Origin: Blasia pusilla
Lineage: Eukaryota; Marchantiophyta; Marchantiopsida; Blasiales
Direction of reading: 5' to 3'
Length of the DNA stretch: 64,000 nt
Assembly (NCBI GenBank): GCA_050084515.1
Contig: CM114271.1
Span: forward strand, 67,704,001 to 67,768,000
Positions 1 to 10,817 of the stretch are shown in pieces. The number at the start of each line of letters is the position of its first letter. The stretch's first letter is position 1. The notes under the pieces are model-generated. The model was not told where the DNA came from. It made no database searches and was given only the letters and a program-made list of their open reading frames with translations. Made by a program: the position numbers and the translations under genes.

Positions 1-790
1 GGTATTTGGGGGCATTAGATAAAGAATCTTGTACATCATATTGCGACCACGAGCCTATAAAATAACCTTTCTCTATTATTATTTTCAATCAATCAAACCT
101 TCTTTAATATTTTTTTGCTAATTTTAATTTAATTATTGTTAGTTTAATTATCTTTATTTTGTATTTTAATAATCCTTTAAGTATTATATTAATCTTGGAG
201 AAAAATACATTCATTTTTTAAGTGGATATCTTTCATAACTTTAAACTAGAAGATATAGAACAAATGTCCGAATGCATGTTAATGAAAAGAATAGATTAAA
301 CCCATTTGAGTAAAAAATAGAACATAGAGATATGTCTATCAAAAGTGCAATATTCTTGATAGAAATATTTTCTTTTCATAGATGAGATGAAATAAAAGTC
401 AAGATCTTCTCTTACGTTTTAGGAATGTATCAAAAACTTCTTATCATGAGAATTTAATATATTAATGTATTTCACATTATGGTTATAATATTATAGTGTA
501 ACACAACCAATCAACATGTCTAATTCAATCCATTATATATGATTATTATTATGATTGAAAAAAATTGAAATTAAATTCATAGGGTTGAGCCAAACTTTAT
601 CCCAACATCTTCATTTGCATCTCCAATAACATATTCAAGCATGCCCATATCATCCAATGCTAATTCATATCTTATTTTTGTGGAACACTTTCCTACTTTT
701 CTCACCAAGTTTTGTACTTTTTCTATCCAAGATTTGTGAACATATCCTCTCTCTATATTACTTGTAGGAACTCGTGTAATCTTCTTTCCT
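1..790. other. AT-rich sequence without a recognisable gene
   Basis: No recognisable coding sequence. On the minus strand there is a stop-free stretch of about 89 codons (577-843) with no useful start codon; its predicted peptide is Lys/Glu rich and I do not recognise it. It could be a decayed exon, but nothing else supports that. Confidence 0.4.
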
Positions 791-834
791 CTTTGTCTAG
801 ATGTTGCAACTCCTCGTGCAACATCTAGACAAAG
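791..834. repeat. Perfect 18-bp stem hairpin
   Basis: Arms 791-808 and 817-834 are exact reverse complements, separated by an 8-nt loop. The stem is not followed by a T-run, so it is not a terminator. It may be a foldback end or a scar of an inverted duplication. A 90-codon ORF beginning in this hairpin shows no recognisable motif. Confidence 0.8.
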
Positions 835-1850
835 CTTCCTCCTTTAACAATTGTATAACACATGTACTACCAACATCTAATAAACATGATGCTCATGGTG
901 TGTCTGATGATTTCAAAAATTGTTTAGAAATACAAACTATCGATGGACTTATCACTCTTAGTAGTCTATCTTTTAAAGGCACAATATTACGTACAAGTTG
1001 GATCAAGAATGTTGATTTATTTAATTTTTTCCCATCGTATATAATATTTGGGTTAACTTTTCTAACTTAATCTTCTCCCACACACTCTTACATAACCTCA
1101 CTCATAAGGTGTTTAACTACATCAATATCAACTAAACAATAATCTATAGTATTTTCATGACTTGGAAGAATTGGGTTCATTCCATATTCAAGTCTAAGTT
1201 TAAGGCTATAGGAGAGTGAAATAATATAACACAATCATTCTAGATCCTTGTCCTTTCACCATCAATATAACTAACATGCTTATTTAACGCAAGTCTCGAT
1301 TCATAATCCACTTTTATATATGGATCAACCATTCCTATTTTGTGCCACCAAGTTATTTTCTCCACCTCCCAAGGCTTGCCCCACCATACTTGATTGAGCT
1401 CCTTGCAAGAAAAACAAGGATATATCTACAACACAACAAAAATATTCCTTTTCTCTTGTAAGTTTGCAACCCTTCCTTCCATACATATTAATTTTTCAAG
1501 TTATTTGACTTGATCTATCAACATAACTCACCCTAAAATTTTATGGTTTTCTACTCATGTTATTGATATTCCTCTCTATTTCAAATGGCTTTATGTCACT
1601 AATACACTCTTCTTTAAGATTCAGGACAATGATATAACCAAAATCATTGGTTCTCTTGAATTCACAATAGAGATGCTTCCCACCTCAAGGTATTATAATT
1701 TCCTCAATGTACGACATTTTTTGTAGTATTTCATAGTCTTAGTCTTAACATGAGGTCATGCTTGATTCCCATAAATGATCTTCTCCTTAGTGATACATTC
1801 AAACCATTGAATTTCTACCATATATTGGCCCCAAAAATCCTCTAAGGGGA
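835..1850. other. Intergenic sequence, nothing recognised
   Basis: AT-rich sequence with scattered short ORFs in several frames. No motif, repeat or terminal structure stood out. Confidence 0.4.
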
Positions 1851-1854
1851 CTAC

Positions 1855-2215
1855 AAAGTGGCTTGGAACTCGATTGAGCGTTTGGGGGTTCTTCATGTTT
1901 GAGGTCCTAATAGCCAGACCCAAGATGCGTTTGGGATGAATAAGGTGGCATTGGAAATCTTGTAAGAAGAAATCCAACACATAAAAAATTCTAGATTAAT
2001 GCATGAGCAAAGATCTATAAACCATCCCAAAACTATCGGAATTATAATTGGATTGAGGGCCACAAGGAGCAACCTAAAAGGACTTTCCTGAACATAGGGA
2101 GGGTGTGAAGATCTCTAGAACTACATATAAGGGGAAGGGTCTCTAAGGGTATTTGGAATTTGAAATCCAACTTGGGAACCAAGGGGTGAACCAAGGGTAC
2201 AGGGAAGGAGATGCA
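1855..2215 (+). repeat. Decayed LTR fragment of the 988-bp solo-LTR family
   Basis: This stretch aligns by eye with part of the solo LTR at 11,288-12,275. Shared landmarks in the same order are a CAAGATGCGTTT block, GATTGAGGGCCACAA, AAGGGGGAAGGTCT-like and CTTGGAACTCGA-like blocks, and a GGCTCAAGGG-like block. It is strongly diverged and has no clear ends. Downstream it runs into the short GGACATGTCC repeats. Confidence 0.55.
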
Positions 2216-2353
2216 AGGTTGGACACCGTTAAATTTTGTGTTTGTGGATTTATATCCGTCCCTAAGACAGTCATGTTCATGTGGGCCAAGGTTCCTTCGG
2301 CTTGTAGTTGGGCTACACGTGGGCTCGTGTGCGCCAAGCACACGCTTGGTGGC

Positions 2354-3263
2354 GGTTCAACCAATGTTGCACGGAAACTGACATTTCCGTCCATGCCCAA
2401 TAGATCTTCTACCACGGGTGCAAAAAGATGGACAAGTATGTCCTTAGGATGGACATAGACGGACAAGTTTGGACATGTCCACAGACATGGACTGCAAAAG
2501 ATGGGGGCCATACTTATAGTTTATGGTGGAAGGCAAGGCAAGGGAGGGCAGGGAAATAAGGGGGAATGGAATGGAGGTGGGAGGAGGAAGAAACGAGAAA
2601 GTGTGAATCACAAAGGCAAGTGAAGGGATGAGAAAGAAGGGGAAGATGGGGTCTACATGGAAAAATACTTCTATAGGATGTAAGTCCATGGATATTGACA
2701 TATCCGCGGATACAAAGTTTGTCCATACGTAACCTTGTCCTCTACACAGGTTTCTTTGGTACCCTAGTGGCCCAATTAGGCTTGGGACGTGAGAACGGAT
2801 GTGGGCTTGGATTAAGGGAAGTGATCAAGGATCATGTGGGTGTGCGGATTATGAGCTCTTTCCTGGCCCGCATAAAGCTCATGCACGTCCAGCATTAAGC
2901 TTTCCCTAAGCTTGTACTAGCCCGCATAAGGCCCATAGGATGGGCTCAGGGGTCTATGGCTAGTCCACACAAGTTGTCTTTGCAGACCTTTTAGTTCACC
3001 GAGTATGGGTCTGCCGCCGGCCCTATATAGGCCGCTGCACGCGTACAACGGGATGATACGGACTACAAAATGGGTGGCAAGAATGGGCGACACCTTCCTG
3101 CACTTGATGCAGGCTAGATGAGCCCGGGTCTATGTTATGGGTAGGGCGGCCCCGGGTACCCGAGCTCGCATGGACATGTCAATCCTAGAGACGGGAAAAA
3201 GTGCGGAGACATGGACATGTTTGTGGATACGGACTTTGTCCATATGCAACCTTAGGTTCAACC
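2354..3263. mobile_element. Nested short DNA-transposon-like repeats, GGACATGTCC / GTGCAACC family
   Basis: The block is bounded by a direct repeat GGTTCAACC at 2354-2362 and 3255-3263, consistent with a 9-bp target-site duplication. The match extends to 12 bp if AAT is included. The ends are roughly inverted: AATGTTGCACGG at the left and the complement of TAAGGTTGCATATGG at the right. Inside is a second copy of the family, about 2412-2737, rich in GGACA/TGTCC half-sites and including a GGAGG-rich purine stretch that also occurs in the copy near 35.1 kb. A 9-bp duplication fits Mutator-like non-autonomous elements. No transposase is encoded. Confidence 0.55.
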
Positions 3264-3582
3264 AATCTAGATGGGATCAGATACCAACCTAACCCTTCAC
3301 TCCCCAATATAAGCAAGTCATTCAATTCAAGACTTGGGACAAACTTTGATGATAGTCTAGGTAACTAAAACGGCGCTAGCATGCTTCACAGTCTCAATTT
3401 CCTAATGGACCTCAAATGAGTTTCTAAACAAGACTTAATATTTGAGCCACAAGTCAAGGTCTAAGGTTCTTATCCATAATATGCCCACAAAGATTTGGCT
3501 TGGTGTTAAAACTCCAAAGCCAATCTTTCAATCCATCTTGTCATGGTTGTACAAAAAGGACTTGTTCATCCATGGGACACAC

Positions 3583-4205
3583 ACAAGGTTGCACAAAAAT
3601 ATACTTTCACGTCTATGAGATGGACAAACCCAACATGTCCCCCGCCTGGGTTCTTTTGATACCCCGATCGCCCATCTGGGCAGCGGGCTTGGGATGCAGG
3701 AATGGGTGCGGGCACAGATCAAATAGGTTATAGGTGTGTGGGCTACAAGGGGTCATCAATCCCGCACTCACTCCACTAAGCCTACGGAGGCCCATGGCTT
3801 GCACGGCCTATAGAGGGCCAGCGGTAGGTCCAGAGAGGGAGGGCTATAGGGCCCACACAAGCTCTTTACCAATCTTGTAAGGCTTCCTACACGAGTCTTG
3901 AGCCGGTGGTAGGCCCGTGGTATATAGGCCTGTACGTAGTATGCTCGTAGAGGGCGGGCTCAAGATCCACAGGATAGCCTTGCGGGCACATTGAAGGCCT
4001 TGTGCGGGCCTTGGAGCGCGCCCTCTAAGGGCCTACCGCGGACCACACGGGCTTAGTGCGTGCTACAAGATGGGTGGCAACAGGATGCGGGCTTGTTGAG
4101 CCTAGGTGCAGGCTGTGAGAACTTGAGCCCACATAGAAATCTCAGTCCTAAAGACAGACATATGTCCGCGGACAGCGACTTCGTCCGTGTGCAACCTTGG
4201 ATGGA
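3583..4205. mobile_element. GGACATGTCC / GTGCAACC family copy
   Basis: It begins with AAGGTTGCACAAAAAT and ends with CGTGTGCAACCTT, which are inverted versions of each other. The interior holds repeated GGACA/TGTCC words and GCGGGC-rich segments. The short ORFs inside are not supported as genes. I found no clear target-site duplication. Confidence 0.5.
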
Positions 4206-4690
4206 TATGCCCAATGGGTCCCCCATCCGAGTATTTTTTGTACTCTATTCGCTGCGTAGGCTTGAGACGTGGGAACAATTGTTGGCTAGGACTAAGGGAG
4301 GCTGACACGGACTTAATGGTTGTGTGGGCTACAAGCCCTCGCCTGACCTACATCAAGCCCATGCGTAGCCCGCATTGGTTCATGCAGAGCGTGCATTGGC
4401 TCGTGCCCACCTAGTACGGGCCAGCCGCACTCGGTGCTAGCCACGCACGGGCTTAATGAAATCATGGGGGCCTCTGCAAGTGATGCGCGGGCTACAAAAT
4501 GGGTGGCAAGAACAGGTGACAGGTCATTGGACTGAGTGCAGGTAGGCCAAGCCCGCATCTATGTTGCGGGCGGGGCCGTGGGATTCGGGAACCCAGACCC
4601 TCACGGATATGTCGGTCCTAGAGACGGACATAAGTCGGCCGGACACAGACATGTCCGCACATGCAAAATCTTTCTGTGTGCAACCTTGAT
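4206..4690. repeat. Partial or nested GGACATGTCC family copy
   Basis: GC-rich segment of GGGC/GCCC words that closes with a typical family end: GACGGACATAAGTC, ACATGTCCGC, then TGTGTGCAACCTTG at about 4676-4689. The matching left end is not obvious, so this is probably a truncated or nested copy. Confidence 0.45.
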
Positions 4691-6399
4691 GGAAAACCTG
4701 TCTCCAATCAATATTATTTTTCAAAATTTTGGCTATGCTTTCACGCACATTAATTCTACCGAGAAAACCCCTATGATCAATGTAGAAAAAAATCTAAGAG
4801 CATCAAGGAAGCTCCTAGAATCCACTCTCCTAAAAAATCCCAAACTTGCAAAACCAAAACATCCTTCAAAGGTCTCGCTCCGATGCTCTCAAATGGTAGA
4901 TCAACTCTCCTAACAAACGTCTCTCTTGTAACTTACGTGAAATGGTAAATTCCTTTAAATAGCGCCAAATGGGCCTTGACCGAGGGTAATGTGCACATGG
5001 AAGTTCCTCACCTCCCATGCACGTTATCTTTGACCTATAGGTGTTGAAACCCGCCCTCTCCGAGTACACCACGTAGATACTCCCTATTCTAGTAGAAGTG
5101 ATGGAATGAGGATGTTGGGACTTCACTTAACATGAGAAAGGACTTTGAAAGATACTCTGAAATCAATATCTATATGGTAATTAGAGGATGGTGTTATCTA
5201 TATATGCGTATTTTTAGCACTTTCGTATTGCCATGTATGTCTCCATATAGGTAAATTTTTTCCAAAAGTCTAGGAAAATAAGAAAAGAATAAACTTTCAT
5301 TTTTCAACATTTTTGTGGCATGACACATGCCCTCTAAATTTAAAAAATCTTAGAAAATTTAACATACAAATTCGGACGATAATGCATAGTGCAATAAAAT
5401 TGCTAATACCAAAAAAAATTGAATTCCCACAACAACACGACTCTAACTTTTGGTGACTAATGACACCCCCTTTTGTACTATAGTCCTAATCTCGAATGAA
5501 TGAAAAATCAAGAGGCACTAATTATTTAATGCGGAAATTTAAAGGTGGAAAATCCGAAGCCAATAAAGAATGGAATACCTAATAAACGGTGATTACTCCA
5601 TATAAGAATTGTTCGTAATAAACCCTCACAAACAGCTCCATAGAATTGTAATTAAATATCTTAGGACCACTTTGGGAATATTCACTTATAGAATAGAATC
5701 CCATTTAATGAATGAGCATCAATGTAAAGGAACTCCAATATTACATTAACGTTACATTAATAAAATGTTCTCACGTGGAAGAATATAATACTATAGCTCT
5801 CTCTAGAACTTTTATTACAACGCATGGAAAAACTCGAATGTAATAATCATTTTTAGAATATTGGTATGCAACTTTGGATCATGCCACGTGGATCACTGAA
5901 ACCCTTCCACGTGAAACATTTTGATTCCTTCTCAGTTCAAAAAATGAGTTACCGTTGACTTTCGAAAAAAATCTCATATAAATAGAACGTTTCCTCTTGT
6001 TGGCACGGAATCTCTATAGTGTTCGTTAATACTTAATGGTCGATTATGGTCCCCTAATAGCAAATCAAGCCTAACTAACTAGTTATTAATAAGGTGGCGA
6101 CGTAAGTCCAGTGTCGCATGTCCGGGAACAGAGAAGCACAATTAGTAAACTTAGCAACATCTTAACGAGGGAATTTGCGGCTTAGGAGGAGTTTACGCAC
6201 CTTCGGACCTATAGCACAAAGTGCGCAGGTAAGCTAAAGTTTTTCAAAGCTAAGCTGAGCTCGCCAACATCTGCTCAAGCCTAATTTCGTTTTTTAAGTG
6301 GGATTTTTTTAATTTTGGAAACACGTCAATTAATTATATATGTTTATTTTCGGTATAACTGAGTTCAACCGGAAGTTTGTTCATTTGGACGGTCAACAA
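4691..6399. other. Intergenic; possible decayed LTR with primer-binding region near 6.1 kb
   Basis: No gene recognised. Around 6,090-6,140 the phrase AAGGTGGCGACG followed by CCAGTG and GGGAAC resembles the primer-binding region of Tat/Ogre-type Gypsy elements. The sequence upstream, starting near TGACACCCCC at about 5,460, could then be its LTR. No second LTR, target-site duplication or coding region supports this. Confidence 0.25.
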
Positions 6400-6602
6400 T
6401 CTATACTAATAATAGAGGAGCGGTTTCTAGATGTTGACACGGAGAATTCGCCACATGTCTTTTGAATCGTGGCATGGGTAAAGGGAGGGGGGCATTCAAG
6501 TAATGGCCCCCTCCCTTTACCTATGCCACGATTCAAAAGGGGGGCGTTAGGGACCATGAAGTGGACCGTGCGATGCACGGTTCCCTCACGGGTCCTAACT
6601 AG
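6400..6602 (+). mobile_element. Minimal Helitron-like element (203 bp) with internal foldback
   Basis: The 5' end is TCTATACTAATAATAG, preceded by A. The 3' end is CTAG, followed by T. Upstream of it is the short hairpin CCGTGC-GAT-GCACGG. These are the hallmarks of non-autonomous plant Helitrons: TC start, 3' hairpin, CTRR end and A/T insertion. Inside sits a separate foldback with arms 6459-6493 and 6506-6539, about 34 bp each and nearly perfect. It encodes nothing. A diverged relative of the 3' end lies near 58,979. Confidence 0.65.
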
Positions 6603-6614
6603 TATCTTTAGTAT

Positions 6615-7245
6615 TGTTGTGCGTATACATATTGCTACACAACATATATTACTGTCATCGAACACACACACAAACACGCACGATCCCATGCTAACTCATG
6701 GCATCCAAACAACGAGACAAGAAGTACCAAAATATCTCTAATAAAAAAAGATCCAATCTCTCACAACACCATAGTTCTCATATGTATCTCTCAATGTCAA
6801 ACCAAAACCCACTCTCCCAATGAGAGGCTTGGGTTACACACACAAGGCAAGGAAGACCATAGCTCCGTCGCCTCATGCCAAGAGGTTCAACAAAGAGAGA
6901 ATGAACTCTCAAGCTCTCTCCCCTTGAGGTATACCCCCCCCCTCTCCCAAGTTCTCTCCATAGTAACCTATGCTCCCAAGTCACCTCCTTGGCTCTTGAC
7001 TTGATGTAGGAGGTCAAGGGCCACTTACCAAAAATAGAAAAGCGATCATATATTCAAAATAGCAATTACCTAAAATAGTAAGTTCCTCAATATGGCTCCA
7101 AATGAGCTGAAACATGAGAGAACATGAAATGCTCTCTCATGTTTCTCGGGGCCTTATCAAATCATCCTCAACCTATTGAGTCTGTCCTCCATTACTCACG
7201 AAGACGCTCTATAGATCTTACCGATCTATCCTAAGAGATGTGACA
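6615..7245 (-). repeat. 3' LTR of Gypsy copy 1 (about 631 bp, with a 3' tail)
   Basis: The LTR core runs from TGTCAC at 7245 down to about 6741 and matches the 5' LTR core. It is followed by a tail of about 126 bp (6615-6740) that ends in CAACA. A second copy of the same tail lies just upstream of the LTR (about 7247-7372), so the order is tail, core, tail. The 5' LTRs of both copies lack the tail. No clear polypurine tract precedes TGTCAC. Confidence 0.7.
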
Positions 7246-7555
7246 CTTGTTGTTCGCATACACATCGCTACACAACATATATCGTTGTCATCGAACATAC
7301 ACACAAACACGCACGATCCCATGCTAACTAATGGCATCCAAAAAACGAGACAAGAAGAACCAAAATATTTCCAATCGTCCCCATAGCTGGTGATTAGGTC
7401 CCTTTAACTCCAGATAGCCATCTATTCCTATCTACCATGACACACATCTCTCGGACGCTAAGAGCAAGAAGGCCAGGTGCTCATGTGGCCCCATCGTTAG
7501 TCGCCTTCTTGTCATTCATGTCATAGACACAAGTCGGAATGTAGAACTACCTACT

Positions 7556-7897
7556 CTATGTACATTTGGGACACATCCATCGTCCCTGAGGAACCATAGT
7601 GAGAGGTGGCGTCAAACATGCCATATGCCATCCTCTTAAACATCCATCACAGACTAGCATAGTGGATGCATCACGCGCGGAACCACACAACATACACCGC
7701 AAGCATGAAGGAAATATTGCTAAGCTTGGATCAACTGTACCGTCAATGTTCGGAAGATGACATGGCGCACAGTTACGCACATGGTCCTTCCAAACCATAC
7801 CATCGCGTCCCTCCAATAAGAGAACACCGGATGGCAAAACCTCATGCACTCTCAAGATGGTACGCCCTGCAGTCACATCCAGCGTCGTGGGTGCCAT
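7556..7897 (-). CDS. PHD zinc finger at the C-terminus of Gypsy copy 1 polyprotein
   Basis: A 113-codon open segment at the 3' end of the integrase-containing reading region. The first half is a beta-rich stretch of the kind that follows Gypsy integrases, including VLPSG and VWKDHVRN. The second half is a classic Cys4-His-Cys3 PHD finger: CMLC, then CDGC after an eleven-residue spacer, then the GWHMAC step and a closing CPKC. PHD fingers usually read histone H3 tails, so by analogy with chromodomains of chromoviruses this could steer integration or tether the complex to chromatin. That role is inferred. Copy 2 has the same finger but damaged. The Met start is only the first in-frame ATG; the real protein is a cleavage product of the polyprotein. 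Confidence 0.75.
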   Translation of the reverse strand: MAPTTLDVTAGRTILRVHEVLPSGVLLLEGRDGMVWKDHVRNCAPCHLPNIDGTVDPSLAIFPSCLRCMLCGSARDASTMLVCDGCLRGWHMACLTPPLTMVPQGRWMCPKCT

Positions 7898-8982
7898 TTG
7901 CTACAAGTAAACATAGTCTCCATGATGAAACCTCAAGATAGTAGGTCGATAACCACCTCACCGAATATTCGCATACCTCAACGTATCCCGATGTTGCGCA
8001 ATCGCCAAGTTCTCAAACGCCATGGGCATCACTCTCCGAAACAACTCAGCCCTCTGAGAACATGCTCGCATCCATACATCACGGTCATCAAGGTTCAACA
8101 CCTCACCAGTATCTCGACGAATGGTGGTCGAGGTGAATGTGCCTCTTGGCCATAAAGCAACAAGTACGGTGAGAAAGACACTAAGGATGCATACCTGCTG
8201 AATGTGTATCCCATCGCCAACCATAGCAACTGAAAGTCCCAATCTCCTAGGTGACCTCTCTGTAAGCCATACTTGCGTAGTCCTCTCTTCACCGTCTGCA
8301 CAACCCGCTCTGCTAGTCCATCCGCCTCAGGATGATCTCGCGAAGTAGTGCGGTGGTCGATCAGTGCCTGATCACACAAGGCTTGAAACTCCCCGTAGAA
8401 CTCTATACCCTGGTCTGTCAACACCTCACCTGGTGTGTCGTAATGACTCAGCACTTGATCTAGGAAGGCATACGCTACTCCCTCACTCGCTTTGTCAGGA
8501 AATGCAACCAACTCTATCCATTTCGAGAAGTGCTCGACCATCACCAACACATAACGACTATGGCACTCCGTCAAAGGCAAAGGTCCCGCAAAATCCTAAA
8601 TCCATCTATAACCTAAACCCATGATCGCAAGTGGATGCAACTGAGGAGTTGGATCATTGAATGATGCTCGGATTCGATCACATACCATGCATCTGGCAAC
8701 AAACTGTTGAACGTCAGTCTGCATGCCTCGCCACTAATACTGAATTTGGAGCAAGCTATATGTCCGCTTCACTCCAAAATGACCCAACTCCTCATGGGCA
8801 TGACACACGAAACGTGCTCTTTCCAAAGGATGAGGCACTACATGCACTCTACCATCCTCCCACACTCGCAACACTTGTGTGCCCTCCCACCGGAACCATT
8901 TGGCTTGCTGTAGGATCCAATCCTGCTCTCTAGCACCCACTGTGCTCGCGACGCTTCCTGTACGCAGGTACTCCAAGACCAC
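7898..8982 (-). pseudogene. Integrase of Gypsy copy 1
   Basis: The N-terminal HHCC zinc-binding region is read as HAHEELGHFG, then CMVC about thirty residues on. The catalytic core has Asp in DFAGPLP, Asp in LTDQGIEF and Glu in ADGLAERV, giving the DDE triad. A stop splits the HHCC part near 8734 and another lies near 8,598. The core, about 8095-8580, is open for 161 codons. A following segment (7958-8242, other frame) continues with a conserved RRVMPMAFENL block, so a frameshift lies near 8,100-8,240. The enzyme would insert the cDNA into chromosomal DNA. It is not expressible as one chain here. Confidence 0.8.
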
Positions 8983-9316
8983 TCCATCGTCGTAATGTCT
9001 CGGCCACCTGTCGTCTCCTCACCGGCCTCTGGATCTAAGGACTCTCCATCAGACCTTTCCATTGAAGTCTCAGAAATCTGGCTCTCCATAGCCAACAAGC
9101 CCAAATAGGCTGACGCATGCCCTCCTGGCACCAACTCCTCATCGCTCTCATCATGCAAAGGAGCTCCAGTTGCATCTCGCTGACTCGAGCATGGGTTACG
9201 ACTCAAACCATCTATATCCTGGTTAAGCATTCCAGCTCTATGCACCACTTGGAAGTCATACTCCTACAACAAAAGATCCCACCTCGCAAGCTTCCCTGTA
9301 AGCTTGTCCGACTCCC

Positions 9317-9560
9317 TCAACCACTTAAGTGGCTGATGCTCAATAATGATGGTAAAGGGATTGCCGAATAGATAACATCTAAAATGTGCGACAGCCCACA
9401 CTGCAGCCGAGCACTCATCCTCATACTAGCTATACTTTGCCTCTCCAGCATTGTTCGAGCGATTAGCGTAAGCCACCACGAACTCTCTACCATCATCGTC
9501 ATGCTGAGTGAGCACGGCTCCAAGCCCCAACATGCTCCAATCGGTATGCAACTGGAAAGG
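9317..9560 (-). pseudogene. RNase H domain of Gypsy copy 1 (C-terminal part)
   Basis: It continues the RT/RNase H region: the HTDWS aspartate block, the VLTQHDDDG segment and EAKYS glutamate are recognisable across 9,426-9,560, with further RNase H sequence toward 9,317 in another frame. The frame break coincides with the adjacent 143-bp tandem duplication. Copy 2 holds the same domain as one 123-codon open segment. Confidence 0.7.
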
Positions 9561-9846
9561 AAGCCCCCTGATTGGTCTCCTCAATATGGGCGCGGATGTC
9601 AATCTGTCCTTGAGCATCTGAAATGCTCTCTCTTGCTCATCCCCCCAATTCCACTCCTGATCCATCTTGGTCATCAAGGTTAGCGGCTTCACAATCGAAC
9701 AGGAAGCCCCGTGATCGGTCTCCTCAATATGGGCACGGATGTCAATCTGTCCTTGAGCATCTGAAATGCTCTCTCTTGCTCATCCCCCCAATTCCACTCC
9801 TGATCCATCTTGGTCATCAAGGTTAGCGGCTTCACAATCAAACTAA
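9561..9846 (-). repeat. 143-bp tandem duplication within the RT/RNase H region of copy 1
   Basis: Units 9561-9703 and 9704-9846 are nearly identical; both contain GGTCTCCTCAATATGGGC-type sequence. The period is not a multiple of three, so the reading frame shifts between units. Copy 2 has only one unit at the same place (about 31.49-31.64 kb), so this is a later lesion in copy 1. Confidence 0.85.
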
Positions 9847-10627
9847 AACCCTTGACGTACTGTCGATAGAAGTTTGCCAATCCCATGAATGCACAAATTC
9901 GACTCACATCTGTAGGGCGTGGAATGCGTGAAATAGCCTCTACCTTTGTCTATTGCACACCAAGGCCTGTTGGGTATATCGTATGATCCAAGTACTCAAT
10001 CTCGTCGTAGAAGAACTTGCACTTTCCTGGATGTAGCTTCAGCCCATGTAACTGCAATCGTCGAAACACCTCCTCTAGATGTGGCTTGTGCTTCTCAACC
10101 GTGGCGCTAAAGACTATGATGTCATTAATGTAACATCTAGCAAAATCAAGACCTGCCAAGATCATATCCATGACCCTCTGAAACTCAGCCAGGGCGTTCC
10201 TTAACCCGAAGGGTAAGAACCGCCACTGGAACAAACAATCCTTCCCGTGAAGATCGATGCCCCAAAATGCCGTCTTCTGCCTGTCCTCCTATCTGATAGG
10301 CAGTTGATGGTATCCGACTTGCAAATCCAATGAACTGAAGACCGTTGCATGCCCAATCGCATCAAAGACCTCCTCAGGGGTGGGCATGGCATACCTATTG
10401 GTTTTCGTTTACCGATTGATAGGTCAGTAATCTCCACACATCCACCTATCCGTCCAGTTGCCATGCACATCCTTCTTGGCGGGCATGATAGTGGTAGATG
10501 CATACTTTCCATGCGACATCTCCACTAGCCCTGCTCCAACCATGTCCTCGCTCCTACTTTGAATCAGAGCCCTCGCCATGTCACTATACCTGTAGGGTCG
10601 TCGGAAGATCGACGTGTCACTCCACAA
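9847..10627 (-). pseudogene. Reverse transcriptase of Gypsy copy 1, with altered active site
   Basis: Typical Gypsy RT blocks appear in order: VMPAKKDVHGNW, CGDY, then FLPFGLRNA, the catalytic block and GKCKFF. The YxDD box reads YIND instead of YIDD, a single G-to-A type change that removes a metal-binding aspartate. Frame breaks occur near 10,200 and 10,430. The protein would copy element RNA into DNA, but this copy is catalytically dead on sequence grounds. Copy 2 keeps the aspartate (FIDD). Confidence 0.8.
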
Positions 10628-10817
10628 CTCAATGCGGATCCCTAGACCCTTTCACCGTATCCAAATCATGCATACTAAATGCACAACATCTCCTATAACT
10701 CCTAAGGAACTGGTGTATCTGGCGCCGCTCTCCTCCTATCAACTTAGAGCCCATATTGGGCTCCCTAGTCTCCATCGTGACTACGGTAGGACTCTCCGAC
10801 GCGGGTGTCGGTGGTTG

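Noticed and set aside
801-1070. 90-codon ORF starting in the 18-bp hairpin
   Set aside because: No motif, no conserved neighbour; its start lies inside the inverted repeat and its composition is that of AT-rich noise.
2143-2511. Overlapping ORFs of 100-120 codons on both strands
   Set aside because: They fall in repeat sequence with GGACATGTCC words; length is explained by GC-rich repeat content, not by a gene.
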